A stretch of 7,339 nt of DNA from Pseudomonas sp. UBA5782 (GTDB lineage Bacteria; Pseudomonadota; Gammaproteobacteria; Pseudomonadales; Pseudomonadaceae). The stretch lies in assembly GCA_002418465.1 (NCBI GenBank), contig DIEE01000239.1, positions 4,631 through 11,969 of the forward strand. The letters run 5' to 3'. The notes beneath the pieces were generated by a model that saw only the letters and a list, made by a program, of their open reading frames with translations, was not told the DNA's origin and made no database searches. The translations under genes and the position numbers were made by a program. This document shows positions 1-6,143 of this stretch, one piece after another (the stretch's first letter is position 1; each line of letters begins with the position of its first letter).

Positions 1-310
1 GCAAACGGGCACCGGGCGAGCCGTTATCTATGGCGCCCGCCTGGATAGCGGCGGTGTAAGCGGCATCGACCTCGGCACGGCTATTGGCGACAAAGCCGAT
101 ATGCGCGGCTCGCCCGTCAACCACGCCTTCGCGCAGCCAGAAAAATACGCGCCCGTTTGCCCCAAACCCTTTGAGGTCGGGATGGCCGAGCGGGCCATCC
201 TTGCCGTCGTAGTCAAGACGGCGGGTGATGCCCAGCGGTGGGAGTGCCGCGCTGTAGAACGCGATGGAGCGCTCAAGGTCTGCGACAGAGATAAAGACAT
301 GGTCGAGCAT
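1..310 (-). CDS. VOC/glyoxalase-fold family protein, 3'-truncated by window edge
   Basis: The first 103 residues of a vicinal-oxygen-chelate protein; the C-terminus lies beyond base 1. The protein opens MLDHVFISVADLERSIAFY, the usual first beta-strand and helix of a VOC domain, with His4 at the first metal-ligand position. His70 in the AAHIGFVA strand is at the expected second ligand position. The family is usually about 120-130 residues, so some 20-25 are missing. VOC proteins include glyoxalases, dioxygenases and resistance proteins; the exact reaction cannot be assigned, and a cytosolic metal-dependent lyase-like or binding role is inferred. The ATG at 310 is preceded by AAGGA about 7 nt upstream. 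It lies 36 bp downstream of the SDR-1 stop on the same strand, so the two are probably cotranscribed. Confidence 0.85.
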   Translation of the reverse strand, partial: MLDHVFISVADLERSIAFYSAALPPLGITRRLDYDGKDGPLGHPDLKGFGANGRVFFWLREGVVDGRAAHIGFVANSRAEVDAAYTAAIQAGAIDNGSPGARL

Positions 311-346
311 GGTGTTTTCCTTGCTTAAGGTGGTTTGTGGAGAGTC

Positions 347-1090
347 CTAAACCATGTAGCCGCCGGCGACCTCGATGGTCTGGGCATTGATCCAGGCGCT
401 CTCGGCCGACAACAACGTGGCGATCACAAGGCCCACATCGTCTGGCTCCCCTACTCGACCTAGCGCTGTTTGCCCGGCGAGCAACGCTTCGAACTCATCG
501 TTCAGGCCGCCACCCAGTTCTGTACGAATCGCCCCTGGCGAGACGGCGTTGGCACGAATGCGGCGTTCGCCAAACTCCTTGGCCATGTAGCGGGTCAGCA
601 CTTCCAGCCCGCCTTTGAACGCGGCGTACGGCGCAACGCCCATTGTGGCCACACGGGTCGTGGCACTGGTGAGGTTGACGATGCTGGCGCCATCGGCCAG
701 CAACGGCAGCAGTGTCTGGGTCAGAAAAAACGGCCCTTTGAGGTGGACGTTAAACAACCCATCGAATTGCGCTTGGCTGACCGTCGCGATGGGATTGAAC
801 AGCCCGTAGCCCGCGTTGTTGACCATACCGTCGAGATGCGACACCCCCCACACGCTTTGCAAAACCTGCTGAATTTTTTCAGCAAACGCCTCAAAGCTGT
901 CGACGTCGGCTACATCCAACTGCAGTGCAATCGCTTTACCACCGCCTGCCTGAATCTGCTCCACCACTGCCTGCGCCGCTTGCGGGTTGTTGTTGTAAGT
1001 CAGGACTACGCCCATACCTCGCTTGGCGCAGAGCGCAGCGGTACTGGCGCCGATACCACGGCTACCGCCGGTAATCAGAATGACGTTCAT
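347..1090 (-). CDS. SDR-1: short-chain dehydrogenase/reductase, classical type
   Basis: A complete 247-residue cytosolic SDR, the normal length for the classical family. The Rossmann cofactor motif TGGSRGIG is at residues 7-14, NNAG at 91-94 and the active-site Asn at 114. The catalytic Ser is at 142 and the YxxxK pair is Tyr155/Lys159, followed by a PG motif at 185-186. Arg11 in the glycine motif and the absence of an acidic residue after beta-2 (VLTYNNN) suggest NADP(H) rather than NAD(H); this is inference. The C-terminus reads VAGGYMV where many relatives have VDGG. The ATG at 1090 has GGAG 6 nt upstream. It is the first gene of a probable two-gene unit with the VOC gene and is divergent from the AraC_N regulator at 1229, its likely controller. 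It reduces or oxidises an unknown carbonyl/alcohol substrate; FabG-like ketoacyl reduction cannot be excluded. Confidence 0.93.
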   Translation of the reverse strand: MNVILITGGSRGIGASTAALCAKRGMGVVLTYNNNPQAAQAVVEQIQAGGGKAIALQLDVADVDSFEAFAEKIQQVLQSVWGVSHLDGMVNNAGYGLFNPIATVSQAQFDGLFNVHLKGPFFLTQTLLPLLADGASIVNLTSATTRVATMGVAPYAAFKGGLEVLTRYMAKEFGERRIRANAVSPGAIRTELGGGLNDEFEALLAGQTALGRVGEPDDVGLVIATLLSAESAWINAQTIEVAGGYMV

Positions 1091-1156
1091 GGTGTGCTCC
1101 GGTGTCGATTGGAAGAGGTGTCACGGTAGCGATCACCCCTCGCGCCCACGCAGCCA

Positions 1157-1184
1157 TTCCTACTCGAAACCTGCCTGTTTCTGC
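1157..1184 (+). promoter_or_regulatory. Candidate AraC_N operator, copy 1 (SDR-1/AraC divergent region)
   Basis: In the 138-bp gap between the SDR-1 and AraC-1 starts, a stretch with CTCG at 1163-1166 and TGCCTGTT at 1172-1179 resembles one in the equivalent gap of module 3 (CTCG at 6077, TGCCTATT at 6087). The TGCCT core is exactly 57 nt before the chosen start codon in both cases, and 9 or 10 nt after the CTCG. On the SDR-1 side the site is about 73-94 bp upstream of the ATG, suitable for activation. The shared layout upstream of paralogous regulators suggests a binding site for those regulators; that role is inferred, and common descent alone could also explain it. Confidence 0.45.
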
Positions 1185-1228
1185 TTTTTGCTTGCGCGGC
1201 CTTCCGGCTCTGGCGTCTGATGCTCCCC

Positions 1229-2113
1229 ATGAACAATCAACTGAACGAACTGCGGGCACTGGCCGCCCACGCCGAGAACCGGCGAACGGAAACCGGTATT
1301 CCCCGTGTCGCCATGGTGCAAGGCGAGGTGCCGGAGCATCTGCTGGCCGCCGTGTACGAGCCGATGATTAACCTGATTTTGCAGGGCAGTAAGTCGATGA
1401 CCGTCGGCGACCGCACCTTGCGCTACGACCCGGCGACTTACTTTGTGATGTCCATCGAGTTGCCAGCGGTGGGCAAGGTGCACCCTGCCGCCACGGGCGA
1501 GCCTTACCTGGCTGTGAGCCTGACATTGGATCCGACGATTCTCGCCACGCTGCTGGCAGACCTGCCCAAACCTGCCGAGCGCGTTGAACAGGAAAGCGGA
1601 TTTTCGGTGGCGGCGGTTACGCCCGAACTGATGGATGCGTGGGTGCGTATGCTGCGACTGATGGAACGTGAGCAAGACATCACCGCACTGGCACCGGCGT
1701 ATGAACGGGAGATTCTCTACCGTGTCTTGCAGGGCCCCCAGGGCTGGATGCTGCGTGAAATCGCAGCGCCGGATACCGCTATGGCCCGCGTAAGCCTGGC
1801 CATCCAGTGGATCCGCCGCGACTTCGCCGAGCCCATTCGTGTCGATGACTTGGCTGAGAGGGCCGCCATGAGCGTGTCAGCCTTCCACCGCCATTTCAAA
1901 GCGGTGACCAACCTGAGCCCGTTGCAGTATCAGAAGCGCGTTCGGCTGCTCCAGGCCCGCACGCTGTTGGTGGCCAGCGCCAAGAGCGTGACCACGGCGG
2001 CCTTTGAAGTGGGCTATGAAAGCCCCACCCAGTTCAGCCGTGACTACGCCCGTGTTTTTGGCCTGCCGCCGGCTCGGGACGCCGCGCGAATTTTGGCGGG
2101 CACAAGGGCTTAG
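1229..2113 (+). CDS. AraC-1: AraC-family regulator with AraC_N domain
   Basis: A 294-residue transcription regulator. Residues about 17-172 form the AraC_N effector/dimerisation domain seen in YqhC-like regulators (TETGIPRVAMV near the start, LQGSK, then EPYLAVSLTLDP). The C-terminus is a two-helix-turn-helix AraC DNA-binding domain: first HTH about 203-227 (MSVSAFHRHFKAVT), second about 253-278 (VGYESPTQFSRDYARVFG). I chose the ATG at 1229 over the in-frame ATG at 1220, because the paralogue at 6144 aligns from there without a gap through the TETG motif; neither has a clear Shine-Dalgarno. It is divergent from SDR-1/VOC and probably regulates that unit and itself. It ends 5 bp before the converging SDR-2 stop. 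By eye roughly half its residues match AraC-2. The inducer is unknown; aldehydes are a guess from YqhC. Confidence 0.93.
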   Translation: MNNQLNELRALAAHAENRRTETGIPRVAMVQGEVPEHLLAAVYEPMINLILQGSKSMTVGDRTLRYDPATYFVMSIELPAVGKVHPAATGEPYLAVSLTLDPTILATLLADLPKPAERVEQESGFSVAAVTPELMDAWVRMLRLMEREQDITALAPAYEREILYRVLQGPQGWMLREIAAPDTAMARVSLAIQWIRRDFAEPIRVDDLAERAAMSVSAFHRHFKAVTNLSPLQYQKRVRLLQARTLLVASAKSVTTAAFEVGYESPTQFSRDYARVFGLPPARDAARILAGTRA

Positions 2114-2118
2114 CCCAT

Positions 2119-2868
2119 TTAGCTGTTTTGGCCGCCATCTACATTCAAGGTGGCGCCGGTGATATACCCAGCGTCAGGCCCGACCAAGAACGCCACGGCG
2201 CCCGCCACTTCGTTCGGCTGACCGTAGCGACCCAATGCCGTCATCTGTTTAACCATGGGAGCCACATCGCTGGTTTCCGGGTTCATCTGGGTATTGATCG
2301 GGCCCGGCTGCACGGTATTGACGGTGATATGGCGCCCGCCTAAATCGCGAGCCCAACCACGGCTGTAAGCAGCGACCGCCGCCTTGCTCGCTGCGTAGTC
2401 AGCAATACCTGGGAAAGGCGCACGACTGGCAAACATGCTGCCGATGGAAACAATTCGTCCACCATCAGCCAACAGCGGTACCGCCGCACGGACAGCAGCG
2501 ACAACACCTCCCACATTGACAGCCTGCTGGCGGTCCAGCTCGGCAATATCGGCCTGCGGATCACCGATTATTCCGGTGACAAACACCCCGGCGCTGTTCA
2601 CCAGAATGTCCAGACGACCGAAATGCGCGTGTACCTGATTGACCATCGCAGCGACCGCATCAGCGTCCGCCTGATCGGCAACCAGGGCCAATGCCTGCAC
2701 ACCGAGCGATTCGATGTGATGGGCGACCGTAAGGGCATGCTCCGCTGATGCGGCGTAGCTGAACGCCACATCAGCACCTTCGGCGGCCAGACGTTTGGCA
2801 ATAGCGGCACCAATGCCACGTGACCCACCGGTAACCAGCGCAACTTTACCTGCCAGGGACTTGCTCAT
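2119..2868 (-). CDS. SDR-2: short-chain dehydrogenase/reductase
   Basis: A complete 249-residue classical SDR. TGGSRGIG is at residues 13-20, NSAG (a common variant of NNAG) at 91-94 and the active-site Asn at 118. The catalytic Ser is at 144 and Tyr158/Lys162 form the YxxxK pair within PFPGIADYAASKAAV; QPGP follows at 187-190 and the usual VDGG at 243-246. Ser-Tyr spacing is 14, one more than in the two other SDRs here. Arg17 in the glycine motif favours NADP(H). The ATG at 2868 (MSKSLAGK) is chosen over an upstream in-frame ATG because AAGGAAG sits 7 nt before it and the extra residues look non-coding. It is a single-gene unit, divergent from the LysR gene. The substrate is unknown; it probably acts on a small carbonyl compound in the cytosol. 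Confidence 0.93.
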   Translation of the reverse strand: MSKSLAGKVALVTGGSRGIGAAIAKRLAAEGADVAFSYAASAEHALTVAHHIESLGVQALALVADQADADAVAAMVNQVHAHFGRLDILVNSAGVFVTGIIGDPQADIAELDRQQAVNVGGVVAAVRAAVPLLADGGRIVSIGSMFASRAPFPGIADYAASKAAVAAYSRGWARDLGGRHITVNTVQPGPINTQMNPETSDVAPMVKQMTALGRYGQPNEVAGAVAFLVGPDAGYITGATLNVDGGQNS

Positions 2869-2922
2869 GATTTTCTTCCTTTGTCGTGATAGGCCAGTCG
2901 CGAATGACAAACCGTACCGCCA

Positions 2923-2939
2923 CACTAACCACCACTAAC
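2923..2939. promoter_or_regulatory. Direct repeat CACTAAC x2, 10-bp period
   Basis: CACTAAC occurs at 2923-2929 and again at 2933-2939, start to start 10 bp, about one helical turn. It lies 55-71 bp upstream of the SDR-2 start codon, between that gene and the GATAA/TTATC cluster. In-phase repeats near a divergent promoter are compatible with a regulator or RNA-polymerase contact site; function is inferred only from position and could be chance. Confidence 0.3.
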
Positions 2940-2944
2940 GAAGG

Positions 2945-2990
2945 GATAAACTTAACTTATCGGTATGCGTTATCACTGTTTTGATGATAA
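2945..2990. promoter_or_regulatory. Cluster of four GATAA/TTATC half-sites, candidate LysR operator
   Basis: Two inverted repeats stand side by side: GATAA-N7-TTATC at 2945-2961 and TTATCA-N9-TGATAA at 2970-2990. The four half-sites are centred near 2947, 2959, 2972 and 2988, roughly one to one and a half helical turns apart. LysR proteins typically bind as tetramers to a recognition and an activation dyad in the divergent promoter, which fits this arrangement. The block is 77-122 bp upstream of SDR-2 and just upstream of the preferred LysR start. The symmetry is seen in the sequence; LysR binding is inferred. Confidence 0.5.
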
Positions 2991-3024
2991 ATACCCTTTT
3001 CCAGATTCCTCAAACGGTGCCCGC

Positions 3025-3936
3025 GTGGACTACTTTCTTGCCGTACAGGCGTTCAACCGGATTGTCGAAACGGGCAGTTTCGTCAAAGCAGCCACGCAAA
3101 TGGACCTGCACCCCAATGCCGTGACCAAGCTGGTACAAGCGCTGGAAGCACATTTGCGCGTAAAGCTGCTTAACCGCACCACCCGGCGGGTCACGGTAAC
3201 CAATGAGGGCGGCGTCTATTACGAACAGATGAGTCGGGTGCTTGATCGCTGGCTGGAGATTGAGGCGGAAATTGCGCTCACCCAGTCGGCCCCGAAAGGC
3301 AAAGTCAGGATCGATATGGGCACCACCATCGCCACACTATTGGTGATACCGGCGCTGCCTGATTTTCACGCCCGCTATCCGCAGGTGCAGGTTGATATTG
3401 GCGCGAGTGATCGCACAGCCGACCTGGCCAGCGAAAACATTGACTGCGTGATTCGCGGCGGCGTCCTGCAAGACTCCTCGCTGATTGCGCGACGCCTGGG
3501 AAGCCTGCCGTTTGTTACCTGCGCAACGCCGGCTTACCTGGCCAAGCATGGTGTGCCCAGCCACCCAGGTGAACTGGAAGATGGCCATGCGCTCGTACGT
3601 TACTTTTTCCCGGGCTCCGGAAGGCAGAACAACCTCGAGTTCACCAAGGGCGATGAACACGTCGCCGTGCAAGGTCGTTACGTAGTGGCAGTCAACGACA
3701 GCAACGCTTACCTCGCCGCAGCCCTTGCCGGATTGGGGGTGATTCATACGTTACGTTTTATGGCGCAGCCGTATATCGACGCCGGCACCTTTGTGCCGGT
3801 GTTGCAGGAGTGGCAGGCCGAGCCAAACCCGCTGTCGGTGGTGTACATGCCCAACCGACACCTGAGCGTTCGCGTGCGCGCATTTGTGGATTGGCTGGTG
3901 GACCATTTCGCTGCCCACCCACACGTGTTGCTCTAA
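3025..3936 (+). CDS. LysR-family transcription regulator
   Basis: About 303 residues from the GTG at 3025, typical LysR length. The N-terminal winged HTH covers about residues 3-60 (AVQAFNRIVETGSFVKAA, then the recognition region and LLNRTTRRVTVT wing). A LysR-substrate effector domain fills about 90-295. The frame also has an ATG at 2965, which would add 20 residues (323 total). I prefer GTG because family members usually begin just before this helix, and the ATG lies inside an AT-rich palindromic regulatory block. Neither start has a good ribosome binding site, so the start is uncertain. It is divergent from SDR-2, its likely target, and its stop is 4 bp from that of the converging MFS gene. 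The effector is unknown. Confidence 0.92.
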   Translation: MDYFLAVQAFNRIVETGSFVKAATQMDLHPNAVTKLVQALEAHLRVKLLNRTTRRVTVTNEGGVYYEQMSRVLDRWLEIEAEIALTQSAPKGKVRIDMGTTIATLLVIPALPDFHARYPQVQVDIGASDRTADLASENIDCVIRGGVLQDSSLIARRLGSLPFVTCATPAYLAKHGVPSHPGELEDGHALVRYFFPGSGRQNNLEFTKGDEHVAVQGRYVVAVNDSNAYLAAALAGLGVIHTLRFMAQPYIDAGTFVPVLQEWQAEPNPLSVVYMPNRHLSVRVRAFVDWLVDHFAAHPHVLL

Positions 3937-3940
3937 GGAA

Positions 3941-5140
3941 CTACCGGGGGAAGCTCGCGACAATCCACAATGTGGCGCCCAACGTACCCGCCACTCCCAC
4001 CCCTATGGCCATCTGAACGCCCAAGTGATCAACCACCACACCGCCAATCAGTGCGCCGAGCCCCATCGCCAACTGCCCCGCCGCAACAAATAACGCTGCC
4101 ACCACCTCAAGTCGATCTGGCGCGGCCTTGAATATCCAGCTCTGGATGGCAATGGGCAGCATGCCAAAACCAACGCCCCAAGCGACGACCGCTGCTGCCG
4201 CCCACCCTGAACTCGCCCCGTATATAACCAGCGCCAACATTGCACCACCCAAGAATATCGATGTGGCCAGCACCGCTCTGCGTACATCGCGCTCCACAAG
4301 CCAACCGCAAAAAAGGTTGCCGAAAACCCCCGCTACGCCATAGGCGAGTAGCAAGGCGCTCAGGGAGCTCGAATCGATACCGCTAATTTGCGTTAGAAAC
4401 GGTGCGATGTAGGTGTAGGCGGCGAACTGCCCGATAAAGATGAGCACAACCGCCACAAGCCCTGCCCGCACGGTGTTCATCCTCATCACCACGGGTACTT
4501 GACCGAAGCCCAAGGATTTTTCAGGTGGAATGCGCGGCAGCAGCACCACTAGCGCCACCACCACCAGTACAACCAGCGATGCGAAGGCTGCAAACGTCAA
4601 TCGCCATCCCAGTAACGCGCCAAGAAATGTCCCTGCTGGTACGCCGGCTACGGTGCCCACTGTCACCCCGGAAAAGATGACGGACGTGGCCCGGCCAACG
4701 GCGTCGGGCTTCAGTCTGGGTCCCAGTGAGACCCCAATGGTCCAGAAACCGCCCACCGCGACGCCGAGAAGCATCCGAGCCGCGAGAAGAACGCCAAGGC
4801 TATTGGCGCAGGCGACCAGTGCATTGGAAATGACCAACAGACTGAGCAACACCAACAATGCGTGCTGACGCTCAATACGCTTGCCCACGCTGATGGTTAA
4901 CAGCGCCGCACCGGCGGCCACGATGCCGGGTGCCGTAACCATAAGGCCGGCCTGCCCCTCACTGACCGCAAGGTCCTGGGCAATTTGCGGCAACAGCCCC
5001 ACGGGTAAAAACTCTGCGGTCACCAGCGTGAACGCGCCTACACCAATGGCAACAACTGCGCTCCAGGAGGCCGGTGGGGATTGGGTGCTTGGAGTAGCTG
5101 ATAACACCAAAGGAGGTGCGGCTTTTAAACTATCCGTCAT
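3941..5140 (-). CDS. MFS transporter, DHA1-type drug/metabolite exporter (NepI/AraJ-like)
   Basis: A complete 399-residue inner-membrane protein with about twelve hydrophobic segments (near residues 28-50, 62-84, 94-115, 118-140, 155-175, 180-202, 226-248, 262-282, 290-309, 313-335, 346-368 and 375-395) and a charged central linker. TM1 carries the AEFLPVGLLPQIAQDL signature of DHA1 exporters such as NepI, AraJ and SotB. RMLLGVAVGGFW at 122-133 is the antiporter motif B, and the glycine/proline-rich TM5 (about 157-174) corresponds to motif C, both usual for proton-driven efflux. The ATG at 5140 has only a weak AGG 8 nt upstream, which would suit translation from a polycistronic message. It follows SDR-3 by 62 bp on the same strand and may export the SDR-3 substrate or product. 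The substrate is not deducible. Confidence 0.92.
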   Translation of the reverse strand: MTDSLKAAPPLVLSATPSTQSPPASWSAVVAIGVGAFTLVTAEFLPVGLLPQIAQDLAVSEGQAGLMVTAPGIVAAGAALLTISVGKRIERQHALLVLLSLLVISNALVACANSLGVLLAARMLLGVAVGGFWTIGVSLGPRLKPDAVGRATSVIFSGVTVGTVAGVPAGTFLGALLGWRLTFAAFASLVVLVVVALVVLLPRIPPEKSLGFGQVPVVMRMNTVRAGLVAVVLIFIGQFAAYTYIAPFLTQISGIDSSSLSALLLAYGVAGVFGNLFCGWLVERDVRRAVLATSIFLGGAMLALVIYGASSGWAAAAVVAWGVGFGMLPIAIQSWIFKAAPDRLEVVAALFVAAGQLAMGLGALIGGVVVDHLGVQMAIGVGVAGTLGATLWIVASFPR

Positions 5141-5159
5141 TGTCGAAACCTGAAGGCAT

Positions 5160-5185
5160 ACAGGCGAACGTTGCCGAACGCCTGT
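5160..5185. repeat. Small inverted repeat between SDR-3 and MFS genes
   Basis: ACAGGCG (5160-5166) and CGCCTGT (5179-5185) form a perfect 7-bp stem with a 12-nt loop in the 62-bp gap after SDR-3. In the transcribed direction no run of U follows, so it is not a canonical intrinsic terminator. It could be an attenuating or mRNA-processing hairpin that lowers MFS expression relative to SDR-3, or chance in GC-rich DNA. Confidence 0.4.
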
Positions 5186-5202
5186 GGGTTATTCGGCAGA
5201 CG

Positions 5203-5952
5203 TCAGTAGCCCACGCCGCGCACACCACCGGATGCCCGGATCGATTCCCCGGTCACCCAGTGGGCATCTTCGGATGCCAAGAACACGGCAAGCGGCGCAA
5301 TGTCTTCAGGCTCGCCAAAGCGGCGCAACGGCGTACCGGCGATAAGTTGCTCGCCAAATTCACCGGCGAAATTGCCGTCTGTGGCCGGCGTGTTGGTATG
5401 ACCTGGAAGGATGGAGTTAACCCGAATACCCCGTGGCCCCAGCTCTCTGGCCAACGCGAAGGTCAGCGTATCGACTGCGCCTTTGGTGGCCGAGTAAACG
5501 CTCGAAGCAAGGTAGGGGTCGGTGCTGAGGATTGAGCTGATATTGATGATGCTGCCGGACGTGCCCAACAGTTTCACAGCCTCCCGCGCCGCCAGTAGAT
5601 AGCCGAGCACATTGAGGTTGAACTGCTTATGGAAGGCCTCTTCGGTGAGGTCTTCAATCATTTGAAACACGGCAACACCCGCGTTGTTCACCAGAATATC
5701 CAGCCTACCGAAGTCAGCTGCAACGGTTGCAAACAGGCGCGTCACGTCAGCGCCGTTGCTCATGTCCGCTTGTATGGCAACGGCATTCGCGCCTTGTGCC
5801 TGGATATGTGCGACGACCGAATCCGCGTCGGCTTTGCTGGAGGAGTAATTGACGATGACGGTGGCACCGGCTGCGCCCAGTGCTTTGGCAATCCCAGCAC
5901 CGATGCCTTTGGAAGCGCCCGTTACTACCGCGATTTTTCCTTCAAGTTTCAT
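5203..5952 (-). CDS. SDR-3: short-chain dehydrogenase/reductase
   Basis: A complete 249-residue classical SDR, glucose-dehydrogenase/FabG-like in look. TGASKGIG is at residues 11-18, NNAG at 89-92 and the active-site Asn at 114. The catalytic Ser is at 140 and YSATK gives Tyr153/Lys157, with LPG at 182-184. Lys15 in the glycine motif and VNYSSSK after beta-2 suggest NADP(H). The C-terminus is RASGGVRGVGY, lacking the usual VDGG. I start at the ATG at 5952 (MKLEGK) because it matches the usual SDR N-terminus and has AAAGG 6 nt upstream; an ATG 39 nt earlier would add unlikely residues. It is the first gene of a probable operon with the MFS exporter, divergent from AraC-2. The substrate is unknown; a cytosolic carbonyl reductase role is inferred. 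Confidence 0.93.
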   Translation of the reverse strand: MKLEGKIAVVTGASKGIGAGIAKALGAAGATVIVNYSSSKADADSVVAHIQAQGANAVAIQADMSNGADVTRLFATVAADFGRLDILVNNAGVAVFQMIEDLTEEAFHKQFNLNVLGYLLAAREAVKLLGTSGSIINISSILSTDPYLASSVYSATKGAVDTLTFALARELGPRGIRVNSILPGHTNTPATDGNFAGEFGEQLIAGTPLRRFGEPEDIAPLAVFLASEDAHWVTGESIRASGGVRGVGY

Positions 5953-5969
5953 AGGAGACCTTTCTAAAG

Positions 5970-6034
5970 TGGCAAGTGACGCAGCGTCCATTACTGGCCT
6001 CCGATCAGTCTCGAAGGCCTAACGCTGCTTGCCA
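5970..6034. repeat. Nested inverted repeat in the SDR-3 leader region
   Basis: Three pairs of complementary arms nest in 65 bp: TGGCAAG (5970-5976) with CTTGCCA (6028-6034), GCAGCGT (5981-5987) with ACGCTGC (6022-6028), and GGCCT (5996-6000) with AGGCC (6015-6019). The left arm carries a 4-nt interruption, TGAC. If transcribed with SDR-3 it would fold into a long bulged hairpin ending about 17 nt before the start codon; as DNA it could be a protein-binding palindrome. Only the symmetry is seen; the role is inferred. Confidence 0.5.
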
Positions 6035-6071
6035 TCAGTATTGGGTCGGCGTCGCGTCAAGCCGTTGCCGG

Positions 6072-6100
6072 TTCTTCTCGCACCCTTGCCTATTCTTCTC
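6072..6100 (+). promoter_or_regulatory. Candidate AraC_N operator, copy 2 (SDR-3/AraC divergent region)
   Basis: CTCG at 6077-6080 and TGCCTATT at 6087-6094 match the arrangement at 1163 and 1172 in module 1. The TGCCT core is 57 nt before the AraC-2 ATG, the same as in copy 1. Relative to SDR-3 the site is about 120-148 bp upstream of the ATG. A TTGACG -35-like hexamer on the minus strand (6055-6060) lies beside it, but I find no good -10 at the right spacing. Binding by AraC-1 or AraC-2 is inferred. Confidence 0.45.
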
Positions 6101-6143
6101 ACCTGCATTGCTTTACGCACCGGTCTACGCCATCGTCACTCGC

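Noticed and set aside
28..300. 90-codon minus-strand frame overlapping the VOC gene
   Set aside because: A shifted frame on the same strand; the frame starting at 310 carries the VOC residues and has the ribosome binding site.
470..1129. 219-codon plus-strand open frame antisense to SDR-1
   Set aside because: The minus-strand frame has all SDR catalytic motifs; this is a long antisense shadow typical of GC-rich DNA, with no recognisable domain.
1091..1140. Three GGTGT copies and a GGTG/CACC dyad upstream of SDR-1
   Set aside because: Short, irregularly spaced and easily produced by chance; no regulatory logic could be read from them.
1160..1675. 171-codon minus-strand frame opposite AraC-1
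   Set aside because: Histidine/glutamine/arginine-rich composition without a domain, opposite a clear AraC_N gene and covering its promoter.
2869..2925. 19-residue N-terminal extension of SDR-2
   Set aside because: A good AAGGAAG ribosome binding site and a standard SDR N-terminus favour 2868; the extension reads through that site and the divergent intergenic region.
3337..3747. 136-codon minus-strand frame opposite the LysR gene
   Set aside because: Antisense to a well-supported effector domain, with no motif of its own.
5976..6143. 56-residue N-terminal extension of AraC-2
   Set aside because: It has no similarity to the AraC-1 N-terminus, overlaps the divergent promoter and inverted repeat, and the paralogue alignment starts at 6144.
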